Of a stretch of DNA of 64,000 nt, positions 38,753 through 48,162 are shown one piece after another. Within the stretch, counting starts at the first letter, position 1; every line of letters begins with the position of its first letter. The notes beneath the pieces were generated by a model, which was given only the letters and a program-made list of their open reading frames with translations, was not told the origin of the DNA and did no database searches. The position numbers and the translations under genes are program-made. This DNA comes from Bradyrhizobium lupini (GTDB lineage: Bacteria; Pseudomonadota; Alphaproteobacteria; Rhizobiales; Xanthobacteraceae), in contig NZ_CP162553.1 of the NCBI RefSeq assembly GCF_040939785.1, positions 2,108,001 through 2,172,000 on the forward strand, in the 5' to 3' direction.

Positions 38753-41521
38753 CTACTCCGCCGCGTCGCGCATCTCGGCCCGCTCCGCCCTGGCCGCGCA
38801 GAACTTGAACTCCGGGATCTTGCCGAACGGATCGAGCGCCGGGTTGGTCAGGAGATTGGCCGCCGCCTCAGCGTAGCAGAACGGCATGAACACCATGTTC
38901 TCGGGCACGTCGCGGTCGGAGCGGACCTTGACCTCGACCGCGCCGCGGCGGGTCTCGAGCCGGATGAAATCGCCCGGCGCGAGCTTCTTCCTGTGCATGT
39001 CCTTCGGCGACATGAACGCGACCGCCTCGGGCTCGATCTGGTCAAGCACCTGCGCGCGGCGGGTCATCGAGCCGGTGTGCCAATGCTCGAGCACGCGGCC
39101 GGTCGAGAGCACCATCGGATATTCGGTGTCGGGGATCTCGTCCGGCGGGATGACGTGAGCCGGAACGATCTTGCCGCGGCCGCTGGCGGTCGGGAAGCCC
39201 GTGGTGAAGATGATCTCGTTGCCGGGCACGTCGGGACCGTCGACGGGATAGGTCACCGCGCCTTCGCGCACCAGCCGCTCCCAGGTGATGTTCTTCAGCG
39301 ACGGCATCAACTCCGCCATCTCGGTGAAGACCTCGCCGGGACCGGCATAATTCCACGGCAGCCCCATGCGCTTGCCGATCTCCTGGATGATCCAGAGATC
39401 CTGCCGCGCATCGCCCGGCGGCTTGATCACCTGGCGTGCGAGCTGCACGCGGCGATCGGTGTTGGTGAAGGAGCCTTCCTTTTCGGCGAACGCCGAGGCC
39501 GGCAGGATGACGTCGGCGTGGAACGCGGTCTCCGTGACGAAGAGATCCTGCACCACGAGATGGTCGAGCATGGCAAGCGCCTGGCGCGCATGCTGGAGAT
39601 CGGGGTCGGACATCGCTGGATTTTCGCCCTCGATATACATGCCCTTGATCTCGCCGGCATGGATCGCGTTCATGATCTCGACCACGGTCAGACCGCGCAC
39701 GGGATCGAGATCCTGGCCCCACAGCTTCTCGAAGGCGCCGCGCATGTCGTCGCGGCCGACCGGCTGATAATCCGGCAGGAACATCGGGATCAGACCGGCA
39801 TCGGAAGCGCCCTGCACGTTGTTCTGGCCGCGCAGCGGATGCAGGCCGGTGCCGGGACGCCCGACCTGGCCGGTGATCAGCGCCAGCGCAATCAGGCAGC
39901 GCGCATTGTCGGTGCCGTGGACATGCTGGCTGATGCCCATGCCCCAGAAGATGATCGACGATTTTGCCCGCGCATAGGTTCGCGCGACCTCGCGCAGGGT
40001 CTGCGCCGGGACACCGCAGATCGGCTCCATCTTCTCCGGTGTGAACTCCTTGATCTTCTCCTTGAGCTCCTCGAACCCCTCGGTGTAGCCGGCGATGTAC
40101 TGATCGTCGGTCAGCCCTTCGGTGATGATCGTGTGGATCATCGCGTTCAGCATGGCGACGTCGGAGCCCGGCTTGAACTGCAGATGCTTGGTCGCATGGC
40201 GCGACAGCGTCTGCCGGCGCGGGTCCATGACGAATAGCTTTGCGCCGTTCTGCTTGACCGCGTTCTTGATGAAGGTCGCGGCGACCGGATGATTCACGGT
40301 CGGGTTGGCGCCGATCACGATGATGACTTCGGCGTCCATCGCAGCCGAGAACGGCGCCGACACGGCGCCCGAGCTCAGACCTTCGAACAGCGCCGCGACC
40401 GACGAGGCGTGGCACAGACGGGTGCAATGGTCGACATTGTTCGAGCCGAAGCCGGTGCGCACCAGCTTCTGGAACAGATAGGCCTCCTCGTTGGAGCCCT
40501 TCGCCGAACCGAAGCCGGCCAGCGCCTTCACGCCCTTCTCGTCGCGGATCTTGACCAGGCCTTTGGCCGCGATGTCGAGCGCTTCTTCCCAGCTCGCTTC
40601 GCGGAAATGCGTGAACGGATTGGCCGGATCAACCTGGTCGTTGGAATCCTTCTTCGCGTTGGGCAGCCGCACCAGCGGCTTGGTCAGGCGATGCGGATGA
40701 TGGATGTAGTCGAAGCCGAAGCGGCCCTTGACGCAAAGGCGGTTGCGGTTGGCGGGGCCGTCACGGCCCTCGGCATAGATCACCTTCTCGTCCTTGACCT
40801 CATAGGTCACCTGGCAACCAACGCCGCAGAACGGGCAGAGCAGATCCACCTTCTTGTCGGCATAGACGACACGGGTCTGCTTCTCGTCCAGCATTACGGC
40901 CGGCATCAGGGCCCCGGTCGGACAGGCCTGCACACATTCGCCGCAGGCGACGCAAGTGGACTCGCCCATGGGATCGTCGAAATCGAACACGATTTTCGAG
41001 CCGTGACTACGATAGGCCATGCCGATGACGTCGTTGACCTGGACCTCGCGGCAGGCGCGCACGCACAGGCCGCACTGGATACAGGCGTCAAGATTGACGC
41101 GCATGGCCGGATGGCTGGCGTCGGTCGCCCAACGCTCGGCGGCGGGGAAGCGACTCTCGGTGACCCCAGTGGTTTCGGCCCAGTGCCAGAATTTGGAGTC
41201 CGGATCGTGCGAGGTCTCGCGCGCCGGCTGGTCGGCGACCAGCAGCTCCATGACCATTTTTTGCGCGGAAACCGCGCGCGCGCTCTCGGTCTTCACCTTC
41301 ATGCCGACCGATGGCGTGCGCTTGCAGGACGCCGCGAGCACGCGCTCGCCCTCGATCTCGACCATGCAGGCGCGGCAATTGCCGTCGGGGCGATAATCCG
41401 GCGCGGGCGAGTAGCACAGATGCGGAATCTCGCGACCCTGGCGTTTTGCGACTTGCCAGATCGTCTCGCCTGCATTGGCCTCGACCTGCTTGCCGTCGAG
41501 CTCGAACGTAATCTTCGTCAT
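38753..41521 (-). CDS. fdsA: NAD-dependent formate dehydrogenase alpha subunit
   Basis: Catalytic subunit oxidising formate to CO2 with a bis-MGD molybdenum (or tungsten) cofactor. Of 922 residues, the N-terminus is a NuoG-like module: [2Fe-2S] cysteines 36, 49, 52 and 66; two 4Fe-4S sets (C146-C156 region and C189-C199 region); a fourth cluster CPFCGVGC (228-235). The Mo ligand is Cys369 followed by His370, so this is a cysteine, not selenocysteine, enzyme. The C-terminal molybdopterin-binding domain is complete. The start overlaps the fdsB-type stop (ATGA). Electrons pass to the fused GB subunit and NAD+. Confidence 0.95.
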   Translation of the reverse strand: MTKITFELDGKQVEANAGETIWQVAKRQGREIPHLCYSPAPDYRPDGNCRACMVEIEGERVLAASCKRTPSVGMKVKTESARAVSAQKMVMELLVADQPARETSHDPDSKFWHWAETTGVTESRFPAAERWATDASHPAMRVNLDACIQCGLCVRACREVQVNDVIGMAYRSHGSKIVFDFDDPMGESTCVACGECVQACPTGALMPAVMLDEKQTRVVYADKKVDLLCPFCGVGCQVTYEVKDEKVIYAEGRDGPANRNRLCVKGRFGFDYIHHPHRLTKPLVRLPNAKKDSNDQVDPANPFTHFREASWEEALDIAAKGLVKIRDEKGVKALAGFGSAKGSNEEAYLFQKLVRTGFGSNNVDHCTRLCHASSVAALFEGLSSGAVSAPFSAAMDAEVIIVIGANPTVNHPVAATFIKNAVKQNGAKLFVMDPRRQTLSRHATKHLQFKPGSDVAMLNAMIHTIITEGLTDDQYIAGYTEGFEELKEKIKEFTPEKMEPICGVPAQTLREVARTYARAKSSIIFWGMGISQHVHGTDNARCLIALALITGQVGRPGTGLHPLRGQNNVQGASDAGLIPMFLPDYQPVGRDDMRGAFEKLWGQDLDPVRGLTVVEIMNAIHAGEIKGMYIEGENPAMSDPDLQHARQALAMLDHLVVQDLFVTETAFHADVILPASAFAEKEGSFTNTDRRVQLARQVIKPPGDARQDLWIIQEIGKRMGLPWNYAGPGEVFTEMAELMPSLKNITWERLVREGAVTYPVDGPDVPGNEIIFTTGFPTASGRGKIVPAHVIPPDEIPDTEYPMVLSTGRVLEHWHTGSMTRRAQVLDQIEPEAVAFMSPKDMHRKKLAPGDFIRLETRRGAVEVKVRSDRDVPENMVFMPFCYAEAAANLLTNPALDPFGKIPEFKFCAARAERAEMRDAAE

Positions 41522-43227
41522 TCGGCCGCTTCCTTGAACTCGTCAGGGAAATATTTAATCACGGTGGCAAGCGGATTCGATGCCGCCTGTCCGAGCCCGC
41601 AGATCGAGGCATCGCGCATCGCCTGGCTCAATTCGTCCAGGAGAGCGCGGTTCCAGACCGGTTGCTGCATCAGCAGCGCGGCCTTCTGGGTTCCGACGCG
41701 ACACGGCGTGCACTGGCCGCAGCTCTCGTCCTCGAAGAACTTCATCAGGTTCAATGCGGCCGCGCGCACGCTGTCCTTTTGCGACAGGATCACGATCGCG
41801 GCAGAGCCGATGAAGCAGCCGTATTTTTCAAGCGTGCCGAAATCGAGCGGGATGTCGTCCATCGCCGCCGGCAGGATGCCGCCGGACGCACCACCCGGGA
41901 GGTACGCGTAGAACTGATGGCCATCGGCCATGCCGCCGCAATATTCGTCGATCAACTCGCGCACGGTGATGCCAGCAGGCGCGAGCTTCATGCCGGGATT
42001 CTTGACGCGGCCCGAAACCGAGAAGCTGCGCAGGCCGTGCCGCTCATGCCGGCCGTGGCCCTTCCACCAGTCGGCGCCCTTCTCGATGATGTCGCGCACC
42101 CACCACAAGGTCTCAATATTGTTGATCAAGGTCGGCAGGCCGAACAGACCGACCTGGAATGGATAAGGCGGCTTGTGCCTCGGTAAGCCGCGCTTGCCCT
42201 CGATGCTTTCCAGCAGCGAGGATTCCTCGCCGCAGATATAGGCGCCAGCGCCGCGGCGCATGTGCAGCGTCGGACCGCCCGGCGGCAGCTTCGCGATCTC
42301 ACGTTCGAGGATTTCGCGCGAGGCCGGATATTCGTCGCGCAGGTAGATGTAGATATCCGAGGCCTGCACCACATGCGCACCGATCAGCATGCCCTCGAGG
42401 AAACGGTGCGGATCGCTCTCGAGATAGACGCGATCCTTGAACGTGCCGGGCTCGCCCTCGTCGCCGTTGATCGCCATCAGGCGCGGGCCGGGTTCACCAA
42501 GCACCGCGCGCCATTTACGTCCCGTCGGGAAGCCGGCGCCGCCGAGACCGCGCAACGAGGCGTCGTCGAGCGCCTTCAGCAGGTCGTCCGTCGGTAGTTC
42601 GCCCGAGCACAGGCGATTGAGCAGCTTGTAGCCGCCGCCGGCGACATAGGCGTCATAGCCGATATATTTGGGCAGATGCGCGTGGGTGTCGCCAGCCTTC
42701 GCCGCCGCCATGACATTGGCCACCGTCGCATGGTCAACAAAGTTGTGTCCGACTTCCGCGGCAGGCGCCGTATCGCAGCGGCCGACGCAGGGCGCACGCA
42801 CCACGCGGATGCCGGGACCCGACGCGTCTTGCAAATCCGCGAGCAGCTTCTCTCCGCCGAGCATCGCGCAGGTCAGCGAATCGCAGACCCGGATCGTCAG
42901 CGGCGCGATATCGGGCTCGCCTTCCTTCACCACGTCGAAATGCGCATAGAAGGTCGCGGTCTCGAACACTTCGGCGAAGGCGAGCTTCATCTCGTCGGCG
43001 AGCGCGGCGAGATGCGCGGCCGAGATCTGGCGGTACTGATCCTGGATCAGGTGCAGATATTCGATCAACAGGTCGCGACGCCGCGGTCGGTCGCCGAGCA
43101 ACTGCGCGATCTCATGAGAGGCGGTGGGATCGACCTGCCGTCCCTTGGGTGTGGATTTGGCGCGCTTCCGTCCCTGGCCGGGATGTTCGAACTCGCGAAC
43201 CTTGTGAACGTCGTCGTTGCTGCTCAT
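41518..43227 (-). CDS. fdsB: Formate dehydrogenase NuoE-NuoF fusion (FdsG-FdsB)
   Basis: Diaphorase subunit of 569 residues. Residues about 40-195 are the NuoE/FdsG [2Fe-2S] thioredoxin-like domain (CDSLTCAML and CVGRC). Residues about 200-560 are NuoF/FdsB, with the FMN/NADH site GLGGAGFPTGRKW, NGDEGEPGTFKDR and CGEESSLLESIEGKRG, and a 4Fe-4S set in SCGQCTPCR plus a later Cys. In Cupriavidus-type enzymes G and B are separate; here they are one protein. It passes electrons from FdsA to NAD+. First gene of the operon; 248 bases of upstream DNA hold several inverted repeats. Confidence 0.94.
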   Translation of the reverse strand: MSSNDDVHKVREFEHPGQGRKRAKSTPKGRQVDPTASHEIAQLLGDRPRRRDLLIEYLHLIQDQYRQISAAHLAALADEMKLAFAEVFETATFYAHFDVVKEGEPDIAPLTIRVCDSLTCAMLGGEKLLADLQDASGPGIRVVRAPCVGRCDTAPAAEVGHNFVDHATVANVMAAAKAGDTHAHLPKYIGYDAYVAGGGYKLLNRLCSGELPTDDLLKALDDASLRGLGGAGFPTGRKWRAVLGEPGPRLMAINGDEGEPGTFKDRVYLESDPHRFLEGMLIGAHVVQASDIYIYLRDEYPASREILEREIAKLPPGGPTLHMRRGAGAYICGEESSLLESIEGKRGLPRHKPPYPFQVGLFGLPTLINNIETLWWVRDIIEKGADWWKGHGRHERHGLRSFSVSGRVKNPGMKLAPAGITVRELIDEYCGGMADGHQFYAYLPGGASGGILPAAMDDIPLDFGTLEKYGCFIGSAAIVILSQKDSVRAAALNLMKFFEDESCGQCTPCRVGTQKAALLMQQPVWNRALLDELSQAMRDASICGLGQAASNPLATVIKYFPDEFKEAAE

Positions 43228-43313
43228 GGAGACGTCGCGTTCTCTTCAAATGCGTGATGAGTTTGGACCGGACCGCCAAGGCGATCAGTCTTCATTTCCC
43301 GACTCGATCAAAC

Positions 43314-43328
43314 GGAACCACCGGTTCC
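43314..43328. promoter_or_regulatory. Inverted repeat upstream of the fds operon
   Basis: GGAACC-ACC-GGTTCC is a perfect 6-bp inverted repeat centred 94 bases before the fdsGB start codon. It could bind a dimeric regulator. It does not fit the EcfG promoter spacing. Confidence 0.45.
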
Positions 43329-43369
43329 TGCGTCCCGCCGATCAAGCCAAATTCGACGCAACTCTAATC

Positions 43370-43383
43370 TCTGGTATGCCAGA
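43370..43383. promoter_or_regulatory. GntR-like inverted repeat upstream of the fds operon
   Basis: TCTGGTATGCCAGA has 5-bp arms around TATG, similar in form to FCD-type GntR sites (TGGTnnnnCCA). It overlaps the region where the fds promoter should lie. Confidence 0.4.
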
Positions 43384-43393
43384 TGCAAGAGAA

Positions 43394-43410
43394 TTTAGAG
43401 CGTCTCTAGA
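43394..43410. promoter_or_regulatory. Possible iron-control (Irr/ICE-like) box
   Basis: TTTAGAG-CGT-CTCTAGA is an inverted repeat with one mismatch. It resembles the TTTAGAA/TTCTAAA-type iron control element known in Bradyrhizobium. Its place upstream of an enzyme with many Fe-S clusters is suggestive only. Confidence 0.35.
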
Positions 43411-43475
43411 ATGATTTAGGAGGCAGGCGGTCGCCCGCCGTGCCCTTTTGCGCAAGCGTCGGATGGAACCCGATC

Positions 43476-43763
43476 TCAAGTCTTGCTCATGCACTCTTCA
43501 ATGTAGAACCAGCGATCGTCGCCGGCGAGGCCCTTGGACTTCACGTCGGCGCGGCAGGCTTTCAGCTTCGGCTTGTTGGTTGCCCATTTCGCCTTCATGT
43601 CTTTCAGCTTCTGCATGGTGAGCTTCATCTTGCCAGGTTTGGCTTGCGTCGCTGCAGCAGGCGCCGCCGGCGGCGTCGCCGTCTGCGCGGATGCGGCATG
43701 AAGGCCAGCGACGAGCAACACGGCCGCGAGGCAAATTCGAAGGCAAATTCGGGTGCAGATCAT
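43476..43763 (-). CDS. Small secreted PsiF-like protein
   Basis: A 95-residue exported protein. Signal peptide about 1-27 (ending ASAQT), an Ala/Pro/Lys linker, then ACRADVKSKGLAGDDRWFYIEECMSK, which follows the PsiF repeat pattern (C...A..KGL.GD.R..F...C). The PsiF family is phosphate-starvation induced in E. coli, of unknown biochemical role. It lies between the fds operon and the OFA transporter, all on the minus strand. The similarity is short. Confidence 0.6.
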   Translation of the reverse strand: MICTRICLRICLAAVLLVAGLHAASAQTATPPAAPAAATQAKPGKMKLTMQKLKDMKAKWATNKPKLKACRADVKSKGLAGDDRWFYIEECMSKT

Positions 43764-43853
43764 TTCAATCCCCCAAGTCCCATTTCTGATGATGTCCGAA
43801 AGGCCAACGAAGCGGGACGCCTGATGAGCATCCCGCTTCTGTCTCGACGACGG

Positions 43854-45509
43854 TCAGAAGATCTTGACCGCGCTCTCCAATGTCTTCCAAACACCCCAAA
43901 GCAGGGGGACGCCGACGAACGCCCAGAACAGCGCCGCCTTGGCGTCAAGCCCGCCAAATCCGATGCCGTAGGAGCCGTGCGGCCCCGCGGCGGCGGCGCT
44001 GGCGCTTGCAGCCTGCAACTTGGCGACATCGGCGTCCTTCATGTGCCACTTCAGATCGACCGGCTTGATCAGATAGTTGCAGATCAAGCCCGCAATCAGC
44101 ATCGCACAGAGGATGTACATAGTCGTGTTGTAGAGCTGATCGCGCGGCACGCCTGCCGCGAGCTGGAACTCGCGGATGTAGTTGACGACGACGGGACCGA
44201 TGATGCCTGCGGTGGACCACGCCGTCAGCAGCCGGCCATGGATGGCGCCGACGAACTGGGTTCCGAACATGTCGGCGAGGTAGGCCGGCACGGTGGCGAA
44301 GCCGCCGCCATACATCGACAGGATGATGCCGAAGCCAAGCACGAACAGGAGCTTCGAACCCATCGCGGCAAAGGTCGGCGCCAGCGCGTAGAGCACGATG
44401 CCGAGGATGAAGAACGTATAGTAGGTGTTCTTGCGCCCGATCTTGTCCGACAGCGATGCCCAGAAGAAGCGGCCGCCGATGTTGAACAGCGACAGCAATC
44501 CGGCGAAGCCCGCGGCGATCGCGGCGATCTGCGCCTTCTGTCCCGCATCGAGCGCGTTGAAGCCCACCTCCGGCAGGCCGATCAGCTTGCCGGCGAAGAT
44601 CTCCTGTAGCATCGGCGATGCCATGCCGATCACACCGATGCCGGCCGACACGTTCAGGCACAGCACCCACCAGATCAGCCAGAATTGCGGCGTCTTGTGC
44701 GCGTCGTTGAGATGGACGTTGGCCTTCGAGATCATCGCGTTGGCCTTCGACGGCGCGGTCCAGCCCTCGGGCTGCCAGCCGGGCGGCGGCAAGCGATAGC
44801 GGAACGCGCCGATCATCATGAACACGAAGTAGATGACGCCCATCGTGACGAAGGTCTCCCAGACGCCGACCGAGGTCGGGGTCTTGAAGTAGTTCATCAA
44901 GAGGTTAGCCAGCGGCGCGCCGATCATGGCGCCGCCGCCGAAACCCATGATGGCCATGCCGGTCGCCATGCCGCGACGGTCCGGGAACCACTTCACGAGC
45001 GTCGAGACCGGCGAGATATAGCCAAGACCGAGACCGATGCCGCCGATCACGCCCGAACCCAGCCACAACAGCCAGAGCTGATGGGTGTAAACCCCGATCG
45101 CACCGAGGAAGAGGCCGCCGCACCAGCACAAGGCCGAGACGAAGCCGGCCTTGCGCGGGCCTACGCGCTCCAGCCAGCCGCCCCAGACCGCAGCCGCGAT
45201 ACCGAGCAGCACGAAAAAGAGCGTGTACATCCACCCCATGCTGGCGACCTTCCAGTCGCAGCTGGTCGTGAACAACTCCTGAAACAGTGACATGTCTGCG
45301 CACGCCTTCGGCGCGGTGACTCCGATCGCACGCGACAGCGGCAACCAGAAGACCGAGAAGCCGTAGGCCATGCCGATACAGAGATGGATGCACAGCGCAG
45401 CCGGCGGCACCAGCCAGCGATTGAACCCGGCGGTCGCGATGGTCCGCTCGCGATCCAGAAAACCTGCGCCGGCACCCGAAAGTGTTCCAGCGCTCTCGAT
45501 GGTAGACAT
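43854..45509 (-). CDS. OFA-family major facilitator (oxalate/formate antiporter type)
   Basis: Inner-membrane carrier of 551 residues with 12 transmembrane helices and a large insertion between helices 2-3 and in the central loop. Motifs are MFS-type (FPDRRGMATGMAIMGFGGGA near 165-184; SDKIGRKNTYY near 345). OFA members exchange oxalate for formate or carry related monocarboxylates; next to formate dehydrogenase that is the natural reading. ATG 45509 has a strong GGGAGG site seven bases upstream. Substrate is not proven. Confidence 0.85.
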   Translation of the reverse strand: MSTIESAGTLSGAGAGFLDRERTIATAGFNRWLVPPAALCIHLCIGMAYGFSVFWLPLSRAIGVTAPKACADMSLFQELFTTSCDWKVASMGWMYTLFFVLLGIAAAVWGGWLERVGPRKAGFVSALCWCGGLFLGAIGVYTHQLWLLWLGSGVIGGIGLGLGYISPVSTLVKWFPDRRGMATGMAIMGFGGGAMIGAPLANLLMNYFKTPTSVGVWETFVTMGVIYFVFMMIGAFRYRLPPPGWQPEGWTAPSKANAMISKANVHLNDAHKTPQFWLIWWVLCLNVSAGIGVIGMASPMLQEIFAGKLIGLPEVGFNALDAGQKAQIAAIAAGFAGLLSLFNIGGRFFWASLSDKIGRKNTYYTFFILGIVLYALAPTFAAMGSKLLFVLGFGIILSMYGGGFATVPAYLADMFGTQFVGAIHGRLLTAWSTAGIIGPVVVNYIREFQLAAGVPRDQLYNTTMYILCAMLIAGLICNYLIKPVDLKWHMKDADVAKLQAASASAAAAGPHGSYGIGFGGLDAKAALFWAFVGVPLLWGVWKTLESAVKIF

Positions 45510-45831
45510 GCATTCCTCCCCTAAAGCCGCCCTTCTGAACGGCCTGCCACGACGGTCCTGTTTCCTCAGCCTGCGGCGCAGCCTTTGTCCCTGCTGCTCC
45601 GCACAATGATCGACGCGCGCGCCAGGATCATCACGCGCATCCGAGACGTTAAACCCCCTAACCGTGGGGACTATGCCCGACGCCACGGCCGGGCTTCTTT
45701 CGATGGCCCATTCGCTCCGCATATCACAGGCAAGACTCGACCTCCGCGTCTCGGCGGAGGACGTCAATTGGGGCAGAAGTGATGATCGATGTCGATAGAC
45801 AAAAGGTAGGTATCAACCGAGTGACCGCGAG
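45510..45831. other. Long leader of the OFA transporter gene
   Basis: No gene seen. It contains one hairpin without a T tract near 45747-45766 (CCTCCGC, six-base loop, GCGGAGG) and presumably the OFA promoter. Confidence 0.4.
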
Positions 45832-46095
45832 CTAAGTGGGCGGCGCACCATTGATATTTTCTATCGATCGATCGGCCTTCTCAATCAAGAACACGATGCG
45901 CGCGTCGTTGCGCTCGGTGATCTCCACCGTGTCGCCGGTCTCCCGGATCAGGTTCGGAATGTCAATCACCGACAGCGGATCGGTGCAGTACACTTCGAGC
46001 TGATCCCCCGGATGCAACGGCTTCAGCGCTTTGCGCGTCTTCAGGGCGGGCAGCGGGCATTTCAGTCCGGTGAGATCGAGCGTCGTTCTGGTCAT
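45832..46095 (-). CDS. TusA-family sulfur carrier
   Basis: A small 87-residue sulfurtransferase-type protein with the signature LDLTGLKCPLPALKTRKAL; the persulfide Cys is Cys13 in the CPxP motif. Members relay sulfur to tRNA thiolation, FdhD-dependent activation of formate dehydrogenase, or molybdenum cofactor. Lying downstream of moeA and mobB, in a formate dehydrogenase cluster, it is a good candidate sulfur donor for FdhD-mediated sulfuration. That partner is inferred. Confidence 0.9.
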   Translation of the reverse strand: MTRTTLDLTGLKCPLPALKTRKALKPLHPGDQLEVYCTDPLSVIDIPNLIRETGDTVEITERNDARIVFLIEKADRSIENINGAPPT

Positions 46096-46161
46096 CGGCG
46101 CAACATGGCGGGAGCGACCGATGGCGTCAACGCCGAGCCAGCACCAGCATCACGTTCAGAC

Positions 46162-47418
46162 TCAGAGCAAATCGGCATAGGACAGGAAACCCACGCTCTG
46201 CCCCGGCTCGACACGCGTGACCTCCTCATCGAGCTCGATGAGGCCGTCGGTGTCGACCAGAGAGGACAACAGCCCAGCCCCCTCGCGTGGAAACTTGATT
46301 GCCTCGAGTGCGCCGTCCTGCGTGCGCCGCAAGGAGGCGCGAACATATTCGCGTCGGCCCGCCTTCTTCTTGTAGGTGAATGCCGCACGCACCGGGATCG
46401 GCAACAGCGGCGCCGGCAGGCTGCCCGCAAGGGCCAGCACCGTCGGCCGCACCACATGCACAAAGGTGACGAAACTCGCGACGGGATTGCCCGGCAATCC
46501 GATCAGCGGCGTGCCCTCAATGATGCCCATCGCCACGGGCCGTCCCGGCTTGATCGCCATCCGCCACAACACCAGCGAGCCGATGCTTTCGACCGCGGCC
46601 TTGACGTGGTCCTCCTCTCCGGTCGAGACGCCGCCGGTGGTGAGGATCAGATCGTGCGTGCCTGCGACCTGCTTGAGGCCATTCGCAAGCGAGGTACGTT
46701 CGTCGCGCAAAATGCCGAGATCGCTGACCTCGCAGCCGAGCCGGCGCAGCATCGCCATCAGCATGAAGCGGTTGGAATCGAACAGCTGCGAGGCCGCGCG
46801 CGGCTCGCCGGGCGAGGTCAATTCGTCACCGGTCGAGAACACCGCGACACGGATGCGCCTGACGACGTCGAGCCCGACCAGGCCGAACGCCGCCGCGAGC
46901 GCGACATGTTGCGGCAGCAAGCGCTGGCCTGCGCGCAGCGCGACGTGGCCCTGGGGGATGTCCTCTCCCGCAGGGCGGACATTCGCGCCCGGCTTCAGCC
47001 CCGGCGGCAGCACAATTCGGCCGGCGTCATCGACGCGGACGTCTTCCTGCATGAAGACGGTTTCGGCATCCGGCGGCATCGGCGCGCCGGTGAAGATGCG
47101 CGCGGTGTGGCCGGCCTTGATCGGCGCCAGTGCCAGACCGCCGGCCTGGATGCGGCCGTCGAGCGGGAGTGCCCGCTCGGCGCTGTCCGGAAGATCGGCG
47201 TTGCGCACGGCGTAGCCGTCAACAGCGGAATTGGTGAAGGGGGGCAACGGCAGCGGCGCCGCGATATCGCGGGCCAGCACCCGCCCATCAGCATCGATGA
47301 GCCTTACGGTTTCGAGATCGACAATCGCGTTGACGCGGGTCGTGATCAGGCCAACCGCCTCGTCGACCGACATCATCGGTCCGCCGAAGGCAAAACAATC
47401 GTCCGACAATTGCGCCAT
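46162..47418 (-). CDS. moeA: Molybdopterin molybdenumtransferase MoeA
   Basis: Inserts Mo (or W) into adenylylated molybdopterin. The 418 residues hold all four MoeA domains: PPFTNSAVDGYAVR near 59, STGDEL and DSNRFMLMAMLRRLG near 200-225, LTTGGVSTGEEDHVKAA near 255, GLPGNPVASFVTF near 300 and a C-terminal beta domain. It is nine bases downstream of mobB and belongs to the mobB-moeA-tusA group. This is the standard-length copy of three MoeA-type genes in the window. Confidence 0.94.
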   Translation of the reverse strand: MAQLSDDCFAFGGPMMSVDEAVGLITTRVNAIVDLETVRLIDADGRVLARDIAAPLPLPPFTNSAVDGYAVRNADLPDSAERALPLDGRIQAGGLALAPIKAGHTARIFTGAPMPPDAETVFMQEDVRVDDAGRIVLPPGLKPGANVRPAGEDIPQGHVALRAGQRLLPQHVALAAAFGLVGLDVVRRIRVAVFSTGDELTSPGEPRAASQLFDSNRFMLMAMLRRLGCEVSDLGILRDERTSLANGLKQVAGTHDLILTTGGVSTGEEDHVKAAVESIGSLVLWRMAIKPGRPVAMGIIEGTPLIGLPGNPVASFVTFVHVVRPTVLALAGSLPAPLLPIPVRAAFTYKKKAGRREYVRASLRRTQDGALEAIKFPREGAGLLSSLVDTDGLIELDEEVTRVEPGQSVGFLSYADLL

Positions 47419-47427
47419 GGTGCCTCG

Positions 47428-47955
47428 TCAGCGCATCGCAGCGCTTTTCGCGACCGCTTCCTCGACCGGCATCGCCGCGCGCAGCAGCAATTCCGCGGCA
47501 GCGGCGATATCGTCGAGATGGACGGTCGGCAGTCGCGTTTCAATGGCGACATCGGCCGCGATCCCGTAAATTCCGGGATCATCGGGAAACAGCAACGGCT
47601 TGTCGTTGGCCGCGCGATGCACCTCGATCTTGCGATGCGGCTCGCGCTTGAAACCCTCGACCACGACGAGGTCAACGGCTGACAATTTGCTCAACAGTTC
47701 CGGCAGACGCGGCTCCGCCGCCCCGCGCAATTCGTGCATCAGCGCCCAGCGATTTGACGAAGCAACCAGCACCTCGGCCGCGCCGGCTTCGCGATGGCGC
47801 CAGGAGTCCTTGCCGGGAACGTCGACGTCGAACTGGTGATGCGCATGCTTGATGACCGAGACGCGCAACCCGAGCGCATTGAAATGCGGGATCAGCCGCG
47901 TCAACAGCGTGGTCTTGCCCGCACCGCTCCAGCCCGCAAGGCCGATGACTTTCAT
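47428..47955 (-). CDS. mobB: Molybdopterin-guanine dinucleotide biosynthesis adaptor MobB
   Basis: GTP-binding accessory of MGD synthesis, 175 residues. P-loop GWSGAGKTT at 8-16, then SVIKHAHHQFDVD and VVVEGFKREPHRKIEV. ATG 47955 is used, since a longer frame begins with unrelated sequence. Its partner MobA is encoded divergently downstream of fdhD. Confidence 0.93.
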   Translation of the reverse strand: MKVIGLAGWSGAGKTTLLTRLIPHFNALGLRVSVIKHAHHQFDVDVPGKDSWRHREAGAAEVLVASSNRWALMHELRGAAEPRLPELLSKLSAVDLVVVEGFKREPHRKIEVHRAANDKPLLFPDDPGIYGIAADVAIETRLPTVHLDDIAAAAELLLRAAMPVEEAVAKSAAMR

Positions 47956-48008
47956 TCCAGCTCCGTCTCCGCGAGCGACCAGGTCCCTGATGGAACCACT
48001 CTCTCTTC

Positions 48009-48088
48009 CGTCATTGCGAGCGCCGCGAAGCATCTACGAATGGATCCACAGCGGCAGCCCGGATTGCTTCGCTTCGCTCGCAATGACG
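48009..48088. repeat. Bradyrhizobium-type inverted repeat element
   Basis: Arms at 48009-48032 and 48065-48088 are inverse copies with two mismatches (CGTCATTGCGAGCG at the left end, CGCTCGCAATGACG at the right), 32 bases apart. This kind of intergenic palindrome is frequent in the family. It lies between the divergent mobB and fdhD genes, close to both promoters. Confidence 0.75.
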
Positions 48089-48162
48089 AATGGGCGGCAT
48101 TTCGTTCGCTCGCTAGCATGCTTATATCGGCTTGACCCGAATGTCATGCTAACGTCGCGGCC

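Noticed and set aside
38483..40237. Long plus-strand frame opposite fdsA
   Set aside because: His/Arg/Asp-rich mirror of a well-supported formate dehydrogenase gene.
43228..43475. EcfG promoter for the fds operon using GGAAC/GTTCC at 43314-43328
   Set aside because: The spacing to any GTT or AAC does not fit 16-17 bases on either strand; it is better seen as an inverted repeat.
46012..47682. Long plus-strand frame opposite moeA and mobB
   Set aside because: Arg/Gln/Asp-rich shadow; MoeA and MobB motifs are complete on the other strand.
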